Positions 1 through 8,765 of a stretch of 64,000 nucleotides of DNA are shown here, one piece after another; position 1 is the stretch's first letter, and every line of letters begins with the position of its first letter. The DNA comes from JAJPXI01 sp051867655 (GTDB lineage Bacteria; Bacillota; Clostridia; Oscillospirales; Oscillospiraceae), in the NCBI GenBank assembly GCA_051867655.1, contig JBJDYV010000098.1, forward strand, positions 186,001-250,000, given 5' to 3'. A model generated the notes under the pieces. That model was not told where the DNA came from, ran no database searches, and saw only the letters and a program-made list of their open reading frames with translations. The position numbers and the translations under genes are program-made.

Positions 1-534
1 GGCATGTTCAAGGCCAAAGCCATTGATGACCGTGTAGGCTGCGCGGTGATGCTCAAGCTGCTGCAGCGCGAGCTGCCCATGGACTGTACCTTTGTATTTA
101 CGGTACAGGAGGAGGTGGGCACCCGGGGTGCTTTCGGCGCCGCCTTCTCGGTCACGCCGGAGATCGCCCTGGTGCTGGAGACAACCACCGCCGCCGACCT
201 GCCCGGCATCAAAGGGCAGAAACGGGTCTGCGCGCCGGGTCAGGGCCCTGTTATCTCCCTGATGGACGGCAGCACGATCTATGACAAAGAGCTGTTCCGG
301 CTCATGTGTGACACCGCCGACGCCTCGGGCATTCCCTGGCAGGTCAAGCACTATATTGCCGGCGGAAACGACAGCCGGGCCGTCCAGCGCACTAAAACCG
401 GCGTTCGGGTGGCTGGGCTCTCCGCCGCGGTGCGCTACCTGCACGCCCCCACCAGTGTGGGTTCGATCAAGGATTTCGAGCAGATGCTGACTCTGACGGC
501 CGCTTTTGTGAATGCGGTGGCTCAGAGCTGCTGA
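1..534 (+). CDS. M42 family metallo-aminopeptidase, 5'-truncated
   Basis: C-terminal part of an M42 (TET/glutamyl aminopeptidase-like) cytosolic zinc peptidase; the reading frame is open to the left window edge, so the start lies outside. Visible family landmarks are AIDDRVGC (bridging metal Asp), VQEEVGTRG (the Glu pair: general base plus metal ligand), VLETTT (metal carboxylate, Glu here) and RYLHAPTS (terminal metal His). It is followed after 9 nt by a second M42 gene with its own SD, so the two are probably co-transcribed paralogues that trim peptides for amino-acid supply. Family is clear; the preferred N-terminal residue cannot be told. Confidence 0.9.
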   Translation, partial: GMFKAKAIDDRVGCAVMLKLLQRELPMDCTFVFTVQEEVGTRGAFGAAFSVTPEIALVLETTTAADLPGIKGQKRVCAPGQGPVISLMDGSTIYDKELFRLMCDTADASGIPWQVKHYIAGGNDSRAVQRTKTGVRVAGLSAAVRYLHAPTSVGSIKDFEQMLTLTAAFVNAVAQSC

Positions 535-543
535 GGAGGAACG

Positions 544-1551
544 ATGATGGATATTTTGAATACGCTGCAGGTCCTCAACGCCTGCCATGGTCCCTCCGGG
601 GATGAGAACGGCGTGGCCGAGGCCATTCGTGGTCTCGCCGCCCCCCATGCCGACGTGCACTGGTTTGACCCCATGGGCAATCTGATCGTCCACAAGAGGG
701 GAAACGGCCCCAAGGTACTCTTTGCGGCCCACATGGACAGCATCGGCATGATCGTGACCCATATTGAAGAGGAGGGATTTCTCCGCTTTGGCAAGGTGGG
801 CGGACTGGATTTGGCGGCTCTGCTGCACACCCCCGTCCGTTTTGCTAACGGCACCCGCGGTTTGATTGGCGCGGATGAAAGCGCCGACCGCAAAAAGCTG
901 AATGTCGAGGACCTGTTCATCGACATCGGCGCTCACAGCAGGGAGGAGGCCGAGCATCTGGTGCATATTGGCGACACCGCTGTGTTTGATACTCCCTCCT
1001 TTGCCGCGGGAGAGCGCATCATTTCTCCCTATTTGGACAACCGCATTTCCTGCGTCGTCCTTCTGTCCGTGCTGGAGAGCCTGGAAAACAGTATCAATGA
1101 TCTGTACTTTGTCTTTACCACTCAGGAGGAAGTGGGGCTGCGCGGGGCCAAGACGGCCGCCTACGCCATCGACCCGGACTATGCAGTGGCCATCGACGTA
1201 ACGCTGTCCGACGATGTGCCCGGCGCCAAGCACAACGGCAGCAGCGTACTGGGTAAGGGCGCGGCGATTAAGGTGATGGATGGTTCGGTGATCTGCCACC
1301 CGAACATAGTGGAAAAGCTGACTGACCTTGCCCGGAAGCGGAATATCCCCTTCCAGTCCGATGTGATCCGCTCCGGCGGCACCGACGCGGGTGCTATCCA
1401 CGTTTCCCGTACAGGCGTCTATACCGGCGGAATTTCCATCCCCTGCCGCTATATTCACACGCCCACTGAAATGGTGCAGGCATCCGACGTAGACGCCTGC
1501 ATCAAGCTGGCGGCTGCCTTTGCGTGTGCAAGACTGGAATCGGGAGTATAA
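544..1551 (+). CDS. M42 family metallo-aminopeptidase
   Basis: Complete 335-aa M42 peptidase, the usual family length. It should release N-terminal amino acids from peptides in the cytosol, typically as a dodecameric TET particle. Metal and catalytic residues are visible in order: FAAHMDSIGM (His, Asp), YLDNRISC (Asp), TTQEEVGLRG (Glu-Glu), AIDVTLSDD (Asp) and RYIHTPTEM (His). Start ATG (a second ATG follows at once) is preceded by GAGGAGG. It is a divergent paralogue of the gene upstream and is followed within 5 nt by a PLP enzyme, suggesting one transcript for peptide and amino-acid breakdown. Substrate specificity is unknown. Confidence 0.93.
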   Translation: MMDILNTLQVLNACHGPSGDENGVAEAIRGLAAPHADVHWFDPMGNLIVHKRGNGPKVLFAAHMDSIGMIVTHIEEEGFLRFGKVGGLDLAALLHTPVRFANGTRGLIGADESADRKKLNVEDLFIDIGAHSREEAEHLVHIGDTAVFDTPSFAAGERIISPYLDNRISCVVLLSVLESLENSINDLYFVFTTQEEVGLRGAKTAAYAIDPDYAVAIDVTLSDDVPGAKHNGSSVLGKGAAIKVMDGSVICHPNIVEKLTDLARKRNIPFQSDVIRSGGTDAGAIHVSRTGVYTGGISIPCRYIHTPTEMVQASDVDACIKLAAAFACARLESGV

Positions 1552-1555
1552 AGAG

Positions 1556-2797
1556 ATGCAGATATCAGAAAAAGTACGGCAACTGGGCGCTCAGGCCCAG
1601 GCCGACCTGCGGGAGCAATTTGAGCGAATCGATGCGATCTCCGAGCTGAACACCCAGAAGGTTCTATCCGCCTTTCAGAAGCACCGCGTGGCCGAAAGCT
1701 ACTTTGCCGGCACCACCGGCTATGGATATGACGACATCGGACGGGACAAACTGGAAGAGATCTATGCCGATATTTTCGGCACCGAGGACGCCCTGGTGCG
1801 CATTGGTTTTGCCAACGGCACCCACACCATTACCTGCGCCTTGTTTGGCGCCCTGAAGCCGGGAGATGTGCTGCTGTCCGCGGTCGGTGCGCCCTACGAC
1901 ACCTTGCTGGGTGTGATCGGCGTAGTGAATAAAGGTCCCGGTTCCCTGAAGGATTGGGGCGTGGAGTACCGACAAGTAGATCTCCTTGACAATAAGTCGG
2001 ATCTGGAAGGCATGGCAAAAGCCGCCGCTGATCCCAGGGTGAAAGTGGTCCTGATCCAGCGCTCCCGCGGCTATGCCACGCGGGCATCCCTGAGTGTGGA
2101 CGAGATCGGGGAGATGTGCAGGGTCATCAAGGCCTCTAACCCGAATGTGTCCATCCTGGTAGACAACTGCTATGGCGAATTCGTGGAGGAGAAGGAGCCC
2201 ACTCAGGTGGGCGCCGACCTGGTCATGGGTTCCCTGATTAAAAATCCCGGCGGCGGACTGGCCCCCACGGGCGGCTATATCGCCGGACGCCGTGACCTGG
2301 TGGAGGGGGCGGCCATGCGCCTGACCTGCCCGGGCATCGGCAAGGAGTGCGGTTCCACGCTGGGCAACAACCGCCTGATGTATCAGGGATTGTTTATGGC
2401 CCCCCACACGGTGGCACAGGCATTGAAGACCGCGGTATTTGCGGCGCGCGTCATGGAACTGCTGAACTATGAGGTGGAGCCTGCTTCTTCCGCCATCCGT
2501 CACGACATCATTCAGATGATCCATATGCGCCAGCCGGAAGCCCTGAAAAAGTTTTGCCGGGGGATCCAGATGGGCGCTCCCGTGGACTCCTATGTAACCC
2601 CGGAGCCCTGGGATATGCCCGGCTACGACAGTCAGGTCATCATGGCCGCCGGGGCATTTATCCAGGGCGCGTCCATCGAACTGTCCGCGGATGCCCCCAT
2701 GCGGGAGCCGTACACGGTCTATATGCAGGGAGGTTTGACCTATGAGTCGGGTAAGACCGGAGTGCTTTTGGCCGTGGAACAGCTCTTGGGGGACTAA
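1556..2797 (+). CDS. Methionine gamma-lyase family (aluminum-resistance-like) PLP protein
   Basis: 413-aa fold-type I PLP enzyme of the Met_gamma_lyase family (Pfam PF06838, often annotated aluminum resistance protein). Supporting segments are GTTGYGYDD, FANGTHTITCALFGAL, the Asp of ILVDNCYGEF (ring-N contact) and SLIKNPGGGLAPTGGYI, whose Lys is the expected Schiff-base residue. The frame is open upstream to 1520, but the ATG at 1556 has GGGAG about 10 nt before it and avoids overlapping the peptidase gene, so it is chosen. Members are thought to act on sulfur amino acids; the reaction is not proven for this subgroup. It sits in an apparent operon with two peptidases. Confidence 0.85.
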   Translation: MQISEKVRQLGAQAQADLREQFERIDAISELNTQKVLSAFQKHRVAESYFAGTTGYGYDDIGRDKLEEIYADIFGTEDALVRIGFANGTHTITCALFGALKPGDVLLSAVGAPYDTLLGVIGVVNKGPGSLKDWGVEYRQVDLLDNKSDLEGMAKAAADPRVKVVLIQRSRGYATRASLSVDEIGEMCRVIKASNPNVSILVDNCYGEFVEEKEPTQVGADLVMGSLIKNPGGGLAPTGGYIAGRRDLVEGAAMRLTCPGIGKECGSTLGNNRLMYQGLFMAPHTVAQALKTAVFAARVMELLNYEVEPASSAIRHDIIQMIHMRQPEALKKFCRGIQMGAPVDSYVTPEPWDMPGYDSQVIMAAGAFIQGASIELSADAPMREPYTVYMQGGLTYESGKTGVLLAVEQLLGD

Positions 2798-2840
2798 TTC
2801 CGAGTTAGTGAGAAATTCGTATGAGCCAAGCCGCCCGCGG

Positions 2841-2864
2841 CATACACTCCTTCGGAGGTGTATG
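2841..2864 (+). promoter_or_regulatory. Hairpin holding the yunB Shine-Dalgarno
   Basis: The arms 2841-2850 (CATACACTCC) and 2854-2864 (GGAGGTGTATG) pair with one bulge around a TTC loop. The right arm contains the GGAGG that serves the ATG at 2867. Folding would hide the ribosome site. Seen in sequence; regulatory effect is inferred. Confidence 0.45.
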
Positions 2865-2866
2865 CC

Positions 2867-3505
2867 ATGGATCTGGGCCGATGGCGCAGACATACTCATC
2901 ACTTGCGGGGATTCTGGGTCCTGCTGACCGCTTTTGCGGGCGTGGGATTGGCCCTGCTGTTTATCGTTCAGTTCAATGCCCGCCTGCGGCCCATCCTTTT
3001 GGAGTTGGCCCGCACCCAGACATCCAATCAGATCACTGCGGCAATCGACCGAGCCGTGGCGGAACAGGCGGTAGCGTACAGCAATCTGGTGACGTTGGAG
3101 CGCTCGGAAAGCGGAGATATCGTGGCCTTGACCAGCAATATGGCCCGCGCCAATGTCCTGCGCTCGCAACTGCTGGATACCGCACTCACCGCGCTGAATG
3201 GATTGGAAACCATGGAAATCGGGGTCCCTCTCGGTACGATTTTGGACTGGGATCTGCTTTCTGGCCGGGGACCCAACGTTCATGTACGGGTGCTCTATAC
3301 CGGGACTGCCTCCGCCGAATTTGAGAACGAATTTACCACCGCCGGCATCAATCAGACCCGCCACCAGATCTTCTTCAAAGTCGATGCGGAAATTGCGGTC
3401 CTGCTGCCCGGACGGCAGTGCCGTACGAATGTCTGCACCCGCGTGTGTGTCGCCGAGACCGTCATCGTGGGAAAGGTTCCGGAGACTTATCTGCAGTTAC
3501 ACTAG
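2867..3505 (+). CDS. yunB: Sporulation protein YunB
   Basis: 212-aa protein with one N-terminal membrane anchor (about residues 17-36, hydrophobic GFWVLLTAFAGVGLALLF) and an extracytoplasmic domain matching YunB: a helical segment with ARTQTSNQITAAIDRAV, then the MEIGVPLGTILDWDLLSGRGP block and a C-terminal half with INQTRHQIFFKV. In Bacillus, yunB belongs to the sigma-E mother-cell regulon and is needed for efficient spore formation. ATG 2867 is preferred to the in-frame GTG 2858 because GGAGG lies 8 nt before it, while the GTG overlaps that SD. Stands alone between the PLP enzyme and ligA. Confidence 0.82.
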   Translation: MDLGRWRRHTHHLRGFWVLLTAFAGVGLALLFIVQFNARLRPILLELARTQTSNQITAAIDRAVAEQAVAYSNLVTLERSESGDIVALTSNMARANVLRSQLLDTALTALNGLETMEIGVPLGTILDWDLLSGRGPNVHVRVLYTGTASAEFENEFTTAGINQTRHQIFFKVDAEIAVLLPGRQCRTNVCTRVCVAETVIVGKVPETYLQLH

Positions 3506-3543
3506 AAAGCTTATTTACTTTACAGAGAAGGGCGTGATCTCTT

Positions 3544-5520
3544 TTGACGGCAAAAGAGCAAATCGAGCAGCTGCGCCGGGAACTGGAACAGCACAACTAT
3601 AATTACTATGTACTGGACCAACCCACGATCAGCGATTTTGAATATGACCGGATGCTCCGCGCCCTGGAAGATCTGGAGCAGGAGCACCCGGAACTGGTCA
3701 CACCGGATTCTCCCACCCAGCGGGTCGGGGGAAAGGCTCTGGACAGCTTTGCGAAAGTGGTCCACCGTGTACCTCTGGAGAGTCTGCAGGACGTGTTCGA
3801 TTTTGGGGAGTTGGGTGAATTCGACCGCCGTGTACGGGAAACCGCGCCCGACGCCGCCTATATCGTGGAACCCAAAGTCGATGGCCTGTCGGTCGCTCTG
3901 GAATATGAAAACGGCGTTTTTGTGAGGGGCGCTACCCGAGGGGACGGTACAGTGGGGGAGGACGTGACCGAAAACCTGCGCACCATCAAGTCCATCCCAT
4001 TGAAGTTGGACAATGCGCCGCCCATCCTCATTGTCCGGGGCGAGGTCTTTATGCCCCGGACCGTCTTTGAACAGCTCAATGCTGCCCGTGAGGAACGCGG
4101 GGAGTCGCTATTTGCAAATCCCCGCAATGCCGCTGCCGGCTCTCTGCGGCAGTTGGACCCCAAAATCGCCGCGGAACGCCGGCTGGACGTTTTAATCTTC
4201 AACATTCAATATGCCGAGGGAGTTTCCTTCGAAACGGACAGCGCCAGTCTGGATTGGCTGGAGGGGCTGAAGTTCAAGGTCATTCCCCGCATTGGCGTTT
4301 CCACCATTGAACAGGCCGCCGGACAGATCACTATGATCGGAGAAAACCGGGACAAATATTCCTATGAAATTGACGGATCGGTTGTAAAGCTGGATAACTT
4401 GTCAGAACGTGAGATTTTGGGAAGTACAGCGAAATTTCCCCGTTGGGCGGCTGCCTATAAATACCCGCCCGAGCAGAAGGAGTCCGTGGTGCAGGACATC
4501 GTTGTGCAGGTGGGCCGTACCGGGGTTCTGACCCCCAAAGCGGTGGTTGCTCCGGTGCGCCTGGCCGGCACCACCGTCACCAATGCCACACTCCACAATC
4601 AGGACTATATTGCCGAGAAGGATATCCGCATCGGCGACACGGTTTTGATCCAGAAGGCGGGGGAGATCATCCCGGAGATCGTCCGGGTCATTCCTGAAAA
4701 GCGTCCGAAAGATGCGGTGCCCTATCATCTGCCGGATCGGTGCCCGGTTTGCGGCGCACCGGTGGCCCGGGACGAAGACGGCGTTCATATCCGCTGTACC
4801 GGGGCGGAATGTCCCGCTCAGCTGCTGCGCAATCTGACTCATTTTGCCTCCCGGGATGCCATGGATATCGAGGGCCTGGGCCCGGCCGTGGTAGAGTCCC
4901 TCGTAAACGCAGGATTTGTCCGGACCCCCGCGGACCTGTACAGCCTGGATGCTCAAAGCGTTGCCAGCCTGGAGCGCATGGGCAAGAAGTCCGCTGAAAA
5001 CCTGCTGGACGCTATTGAGCGTTCCAAATCCAACGACCTGTCCCGACTGCTGTTTGCCTTTGGAATCCGGCAAGTGGGGCAGAAGGCGGCTAAAATTCTT
5101 GCCGCCCGCTTCGGCTCTCTGGACGCCCTCTGCGCCGCTACGGTGGAAGACCTGACCGCGGTGGACGATGTGGGGGAGATTACCGCCCGCAATATTGTGG
5201 AGTGGCTTTCCAGTGACCAGAGCCGCCATCTGATTGAATCTCTGCGTGCCGTTGGGGTCAATATGACCAGCAGCGCCGAGCCGGTGGGGGATAAGCTGGC
5301 GGGGAAGACTTTCGTGCTGACCGGTACGCTGGAGCGCTTTACACGGGACGAAGCCGGGGAAATGATTGAGAAGCTGGGCGGCAAGGTGTCCGGCTCCGTG
5401 TCGAAAAAGACCAGCTACGTGGTAGCGGGCGAAGCTGCCGGCTCCAAACTGAAAAAGGCCAATGAACTGGGTATTCCGGTGTTGACTGAAGAAGAATTTT
5501 TAACAATGATACAAGATTGA
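3544..5520 (+). CDS. ligA: NAD-dependent DNA ligase LigA
   Basis: 658-aa LigA, normal length. It seals nicks in replication and repair using NAD+. Domains in order: Ia NAD-binding (YDRMLRAL), adenylation domain with EPKVDG (the AMP-accepting Lys is residue 111), OB fold, four-Cys zinc finger (CPVCGAPV then CTGAECPAQ), helix-hairpin-helix repeats (DIEGLGPAVVESL, LERMGKKSAENLL, VGQKAAKILA) and a C-terminal BRCT domain (AGKTFVLTGTLERFTRDEA). The start is TTG at 3544, with a purine-rich GAAGGGCG about 12 nt upstream. A long hairpin follows the stop. Confidence 0.98.
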   Translation: MTAKEQIEQLRRELEQHNYNYYVLDQPTISDFEYDRMLRALEDLEQEHPELVTPDSPTQRVGGKALDSFAKVVHRVPLESLQDVFDFGELGEFDRRVRETAPDAAYIVEPKVDGLSVALEYENGVFVRGATRGDGTVGEDVTENLRTIKSIPLKLDNAPPILIVRGEVFMPRTVFEQLNAAREERGESLFANPRNAAAGSLRQLDPKIAAERRLDVLIFNIQYAEGVSFETDSASLDWLEGLKFKVIPRIGVSTIEQAAGQITMIGENRDKYSYEIDGSVVKLDNLSEREILGSTAKFPRWAAAYKYPPEQKESVVQDIVVQVGRTGVLTPKAVVAPVRLAGTTVTNATLHNQDYIAEKDIRIGDTVLIQKAGEIIPEIVRVIPEKRPKDAVPYHLPDRCPVCGAPVARDEDGVHIRCTGAECPAQLLRNLTHFASRDAMDIEGLGPAVVESLVNAGFVRTPADLYSLDAQSVASLERMGKKSAENLLDAIERSKSNDLSRLLFAFGIRQVGQKAAKILAARFGSLDALCAATVEDLTAVDDVGEITARNIVEWLSSDQSRHLIESLRAVGVNMTSSAEPVGDKLAGKTFVLTGTLERFTRDEAGEMIEKLGGKVSGSVSKKTSYVVAGEAAGSKLKKANELGIPVLTEEEFLTMIQD

Positions 5521-5546
5521 CCTAAATTTGTAAGATTTTATTAATG

Positions 5547-5590
5547 AAACACCTCACTTTTTGCGGTATCATGCAAAAGTGAGGTGTTTT
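5547..5590 (+). promoter_or_regulatory. 17-bp hairpin: ligA terminator overlapping the next gene's SD
   Basis: Left arm 5547-5564 and right arm 5573-5589 pair over 17 bp with one extra T; the loop is GGTATCAT, and the right arm runs into six Ts. This has the form of an intrinsic terminator for ligA. The right arm also contains GAGGTG (5581-5586), the only SD for the ATG at 5594, so any RNA that reads through would have that SD paired. Structure is seen; dual function is inferred. Confidence 0.65.
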
Positions 5591-5593
5591 TTG

Positions 5594-6223
5594 ATGTCGA
5601 AAGTATTGAAACGCGGTCTTCTGGTGATTCTTGCCATCCTAGTGCTTTGGGGCGGCTGGTCTCTGCTGCACCGGGAAGAGGACGACGGCGTATTCCTGGT
5701 TGTGCTGGATCCCGGGCACGGAGGTGATGACCCCGGGGCAGTGGTGGGGGAGACACTGGAAAAAGATATCAATTTAGCTATTGCCCTGCTGGTGCGGGAG
5801 CAATTGGAAGAACAGGAAGGAATAACCGTTCTCATGACCCGGGAGCAGGATGTATATCCATCTCTGACCGACCGGGCGGATTTCGCCAATCGGGAAAACG
5901 CGGATTTGTTTGTCAGCATTCACGCAAATTCCCTGGAGGATGACAGTTATGCGGGAATTATCACCTTTTATCATCCGGACAAACGCTCCAGCCGAGCGTT
6001 TGCGCAGGCGATCCAAGCCGCGGCAGCGGCCGCTTCCGGAGGCATTGACCGCGGCGTGCGCAGTGAGGACTACGCCGTACTGCGGGAGACAGATATGCCC
6101 GCAGTACTGGTGGAAACCGGCTTTATGACCTGCCCGGAGGAACTGGCATTGCTGCAGGACGCGGACTATCAAAAGCTGTTGGCAGAAGGCATCGCGCAGG
6201 GTATTCTGAATTGCCGGGATTAA
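5594..6223 (+). CDS. N-acetylmuramoyl-L-alanine amidase (Amidase_3)
   Basis: 209-aa membrane-anchored cell-wall hydrolase that cuts the bond between muramic acid and L-alanine. An N-terminal transmembrane segment (RGLLVILAILVLWGGW, about residues 6-22) precedes an Amidase_3 domain with VVLDPGHGGDDPG (zinc His), EKDINLAIA (zinc Glu), FVSIHANS (zinc His) and AVLVETGF (catalytic Glu). The frame opens at 5561, but ATG 5594 is chosen since GAGGTG lies 7 nt upstream and earlier starts fall in the hairpin. A second Amidase_3 gene lies at 18470; this one lacks the Arg-Glu-Lys-Lys-Val segment seen there, so its role (vegetative or sporulation) is open. Confidence 0.92.
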   Translation: MSKVLKRGLLVILAILVLWGGWSLLHREEDDGVFLVVLDPGHGGDDPGAVVGETLEKDINLAIALLVREQLEEQEGITVLMTREQDVYPSLTDRADFANRENADLFVSIHANSLEDDSYAGIITFYHPDKRSSRAFAQAIQAAAAAASGGIDRGVRSEDYAVLRETDMPAVLVETGFMTCPEELALLQDADYQKLLAEGIAQGILNCRD

Positions 6224-6228
6224 GGACA

Positions 6229-6265
6229 AAAGGGGGGCGGCCTTTGGGCCGCCCCCCTTTAAAAA
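6229..6265. terminator. Bidirectional intrinsic terminator
   Basis: Perfect 14-bp stem, 6229-6242 with 6247-6260, four-base loop, A-tract before and T/A-tract after. It lies between the convergent amidase gene and korC and can stop both transcripts. Confidence 0.92.
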
Positions 6266-6796
6266 TTACAGCATTCGGCTTCCTTCCAGCACAGCAAACC
6301 GGTTCAGTTCTTCCGTTCCGGACGGTACATTTTTCAGCACTGCCTGCTCCAGCGTTTCCAGATCCACCAGCTTCAGGCAGGCGTTAATGGCCCCTGCCGC
6401 CACAATATTGGCCACCATGGGCCGTTTAATGGTATCACGGGCGGCAGCCAGGATGGGCAGGCTGTATATCTGAAAGCCCTTCGCACTTTTCGGCAGGGCG
6501 AGGGAGTCATCGATCATCACCATACTGCCGGGCTTGGCGCCGGGCAGGTATTTTTCCAAAGCTGCCTGAGTCAGTGCCAGCATGAAATCACTTTTGATCA
6601 CCTTGGGAAATGCGATCGGCTTTTCCGCAATAACGACTTCAGCCTTGCAGGTGCCGCCGCGGGCCTCCGGGCCATATGACTGGGATTGCGCGGTATATGC
6701 GCCGCCCATCAGCGCCGCGTCGGCCAGAATGATTGAGCAGAGGATGATGCCCTGTCCACCGGAACCGGCCAGGCGGATCCCAATTTCCTGTTCCAT
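6266..6796 (-). CDS. korC: 2-oxoacid:ferredoxin oxidoreductase, gamma subunit
   Basis: 176-aa gamma subunit of a four-subunit 2-oxoacid:acceptor oxidoreductase (KorC/VorC-like). This subunit helps close the CoA/TPP site of the complex. The glycine-rich start GIRLAGSGGQGIILCSIIL, SQSYGPEARGGTCKAEVVI and the C-terminal helix match the POR gamma domain. It is the last gene of korDABC, 3 nt after korB, with AAGGAGG before the ATG. The neighbours suggest 2-oxoglutarate or branched-chain 2-oxoacids as substrate; sequence alone does not separate these. Confidence 0.93.
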   Translation of the reverse strand: MEQEIGIRLAGSGGQGIILCSIILADAALMGGAYTAQSQSYGPEARGGTCKAEVVIAEKPIAFPKVIKSDFMLALTQAALEKYLPGAKPGSMVMIDDSLALPKSAKGFQIYSLPILAAARDTIKRPMVANIVAAGAINACLKLVDLETLEQAVLKNVPSGTEELNRFAVLEGSRML

Positions 6797-6799
6797 ATC

Positions 6800-7624
6800 T
6801 TAATCCTCCTTCCGGCATCTTTCTACCAGTTCCCGATACTGTTCACTGTACTCAGGACGGTTGTTGTGATAAAGCAAACCCATAACAATCTTGCCGTGCA
6901 GCTCATCATCATACAGGCTTTGGGCCTGTTCATAGTAAATGGTATTTTCCTTCTGCCACTTGAGCATATCCACGGCATCACCTTTTTTGTTCTTGCGGCC
7001 GTAGTAAGTGGGACAAATTGAAGCGCAGTCGATCACCGACAGGCCCTTGTGCTTGATGCCCCGCTCAATGAGCTTGGTCGTCTGCTTCACATGGAATGCC
7101 GTGCCGCGGCCCACGAAAGTGGCGCCTGCGGCGATCGCCAGCTTGCACACGTCAAAGTCCTGGTCAATGGAGCCATAGGGGGCTGTGGTGCCGAACTCGC
7201 CCCGGGGGGTGGTGGGGGAGTACTGTCCGCCGGTCATACCGTAGACGTTATTATTAAATACAACGATGGTCAGATCCAGGTTGCGGCGTGCGGCGTGGAT
7301 AAAGTGGTTGCCGCCGATGGCGACTGCGTCGCCGTCGCCGGTGATGACAATGACCTTCATATCAGGTCGTGCCATTTTGATTCCCGTAGCAACCGGGATA
7401 GCGCGCCCGTGGGTGGTATGGATGGTGTTGAAATCCATGTAGCCGGCAGCACGGCTGGAACAGCCGATGCCGGAGACGATACACACGTTATTCTGATCGA
7501 GGCCGTTTCGGTCGATTGCCATGGCGATGTCCCGCATCAGGATACCATTTCCGCAGCCGGGGCACCAGATGTGAGGCATGGTCTCGGTACGCAGATATTT
7601 TTCCGCAAAGGAATTAGCAGTCAT
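6800..7624 (-). CDS. korB: 2-oxoacid:ferredoxin oxidoreductase, beta (TPP) subunit
   Basis: 274-aa TPP-binding subunit. PHIWCPGCGNGI starts the domain; GDGDAVAIGGNHFIHAARRN with the later NNNVYGMTGGQ forms the TPP/Mg2+ motif (GDG...NN). It binds the cofactor at which the 2-oxoacid is decarboxylated before electrons go to ferredoxin. Its start overlaps the end of korA by 11 nt, a sign of coupled translation; the SD GAGGTG lies inside korA. The length fits KorB rather than pyruvate synthase PorB. Cytosolic, anaerobic enzyme. Confidence 0.95.
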   Translation of the reverse strand: MTANSFAEKYLRTETMPHIWCPGCGNGILMRDIAMAIDRNGLDQNNVCIVSGIGCSSRAAGYMDFNTIHTTHGRAIPVATGIKMARPDMKVIVITGDGDAVAIGGNHFIHAARRNLDLTIVVFNNNVYGMTGGQYSPTTPRGEFGTTAPYGSIDQDFDVCKLAIAAGATFVGRGTAFHVKQTTKLIERGIKHKGLSVIDCASICPTYYGRKNKKGDAVDMLKWQKENTIYYEQAQSLYDDELHGKIVMGLLYHNNRPEYSEQYRELVERCRKED

Positions 7625-8765
7625 GGCAGGTCACCTCCTTGATTTTTTCCAGAATCCTGTCGGGCATGATCACTTCGCCGTCCACACAGCCCAGGAAGGA
7701 GACCTCGCTCTCATTTTTTATAACACGTTCGATCTCCAGGAGCATCTGTCCGTAGTTATGCTCCACGACCAGGACCTGCTTCGCGTGCTTTGTCAGCTCC
7801 AAGAGTGCATCACCGGGGAAGGGCCAAATGCTGATTGGACGGAACATACCGACCTTGATCCCCGCCGCACGGGCGTCCTGGATGGCCTTGAGCACGCTGC
7901 GGGTGGTTCCGCCATAGCAGACGACAACCACTTCGGCATCTTCCGTCAGGCGCTCCTCCCACTGAAGGATGTCCTTCTTATTGCGCTCGATCTTTTCCAT
8001 CAAACGGGTGCAAAGCTTGCGTGTTCCCTCTCCGGCGCCGATCGAGTTGCCCTTTTCATTGTGGGCAAGACCGGTGATATGATAGCGCCAGCCCATGCCG
8101 AAGGGGGGAATGGTGGGCACCAAAGTCTCGGGGTCCGCCTTGTACGGCTGCCACTCTTTGTCATTGGGGTCCGGCAGCTTGCGCTTCACGATTTCCAGCT
8201 CGGAGGGATCGGGAATCCGGATTCCCTCCCGCAGATGGCCGACCATCTCGTCCATCAAAAAAACCACGGGGGTGCGGTATTTTTCCGACAGGTTAAAGGC
8301 GCGGATGATCAGATGGTAGGTCTCATCCACCGTGGAGGGGGAGAGGACGATGATGGGGTGATCACCGTGGGTGCCCCAGCGGGCCTGCATCACATCGCCC
8401 TGAGACGGCGAAGTAGGCAAGCCGGTGGACGGACCGGAGCGCTGCACGTTCACCACCACGCAGGGCATTTCGATCATAGCGGCATATCCCAGATTCTCCT
8501 GCATCAGGGAGAAGCCCGGACCGCTGGTGGCCGTCATCGCCTTGGCACCCACAGCGGAAGCGCCGATGATGACCGCCATGCTGGAGATCTCATCCTCCAT
8601 CTGGATAAAGCATCCCCCTATCTTAGGCAGAAGCTGTGCGGAGATCTCCGCCACTTCGGTGGAGGGAGTAATGGGATAACCGGCATAAAAGGTCATGCCG
8701 GCGGCAATGGCGCCGCGCACGCAGGCCTCATTGCCCTGCATCAGAACCAGATTCTTTTCAGCCAT
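7614..8765 (-). CDS. korA: 2-oxoacid:ferredoxin oxidoreductase, alpha subunit
   Basis: 383-aa alpha subunit carrying the pyrimidine-binding and transketolase C-terminal domains. MQGNEACVRGAIAAGMTFYA, GYPITPSTEVAE and TATSGPGFSLMQENLGYA are typical; the C-terminal domain begins near VVVCYGGTTRSV. The open frame extends to 8822, but ATG 8765 is preferred because it begins at the conserved AEKNLVLMQGNEA block and overlaps korD by only 8 nt. Together with korB, korC and the ferredoxin it forms a CoA-acylating, ferredoxin-reducing enzyme of amino-acid fermentation or the reductive TCA branch. Confidence 0.95.
   Translation of the reverse strand: MAEKNLVLMQGNEACVRGAIAAGMTFYAGYPITPSTEVAEISAQLLPKIGGCFIQMEDEISSMAVIIGASAVGAKAMTATSGPGFSLMQENLGYAAMIEMPCVVVNVQRSGPSTGLPTSPSQGDVMQARWGTHGDHPIIVLSPSTVDETYHLIIRAFNLSEKYRTPVVFLMDEMVGHLREGIRIPDPSELEIVKRKLPDPNDKEWQPYKADPETLVPTIPPFGMGWRYHITGLAHNEKGNSIGAGEGTRKLCTRLMEKIERNKKDILQWEERLTEDAEVVVVCYGGTTRSVLKAIQDARAAGIKVGMFRPISIWPFPGDALLELTKHAKQVLVVEHNYGQMLLEIERVIKNESEVSFLGCVDGEVIMPDRILEKIKEVTCHDC

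Noticed and set aside
1664..3364. 566-codon minus-strand frame opposite the methionine gamma-lyase-family gene and yunB
   Set aside because: No family resemblance, no SD, and the plus-strand genes are clear.
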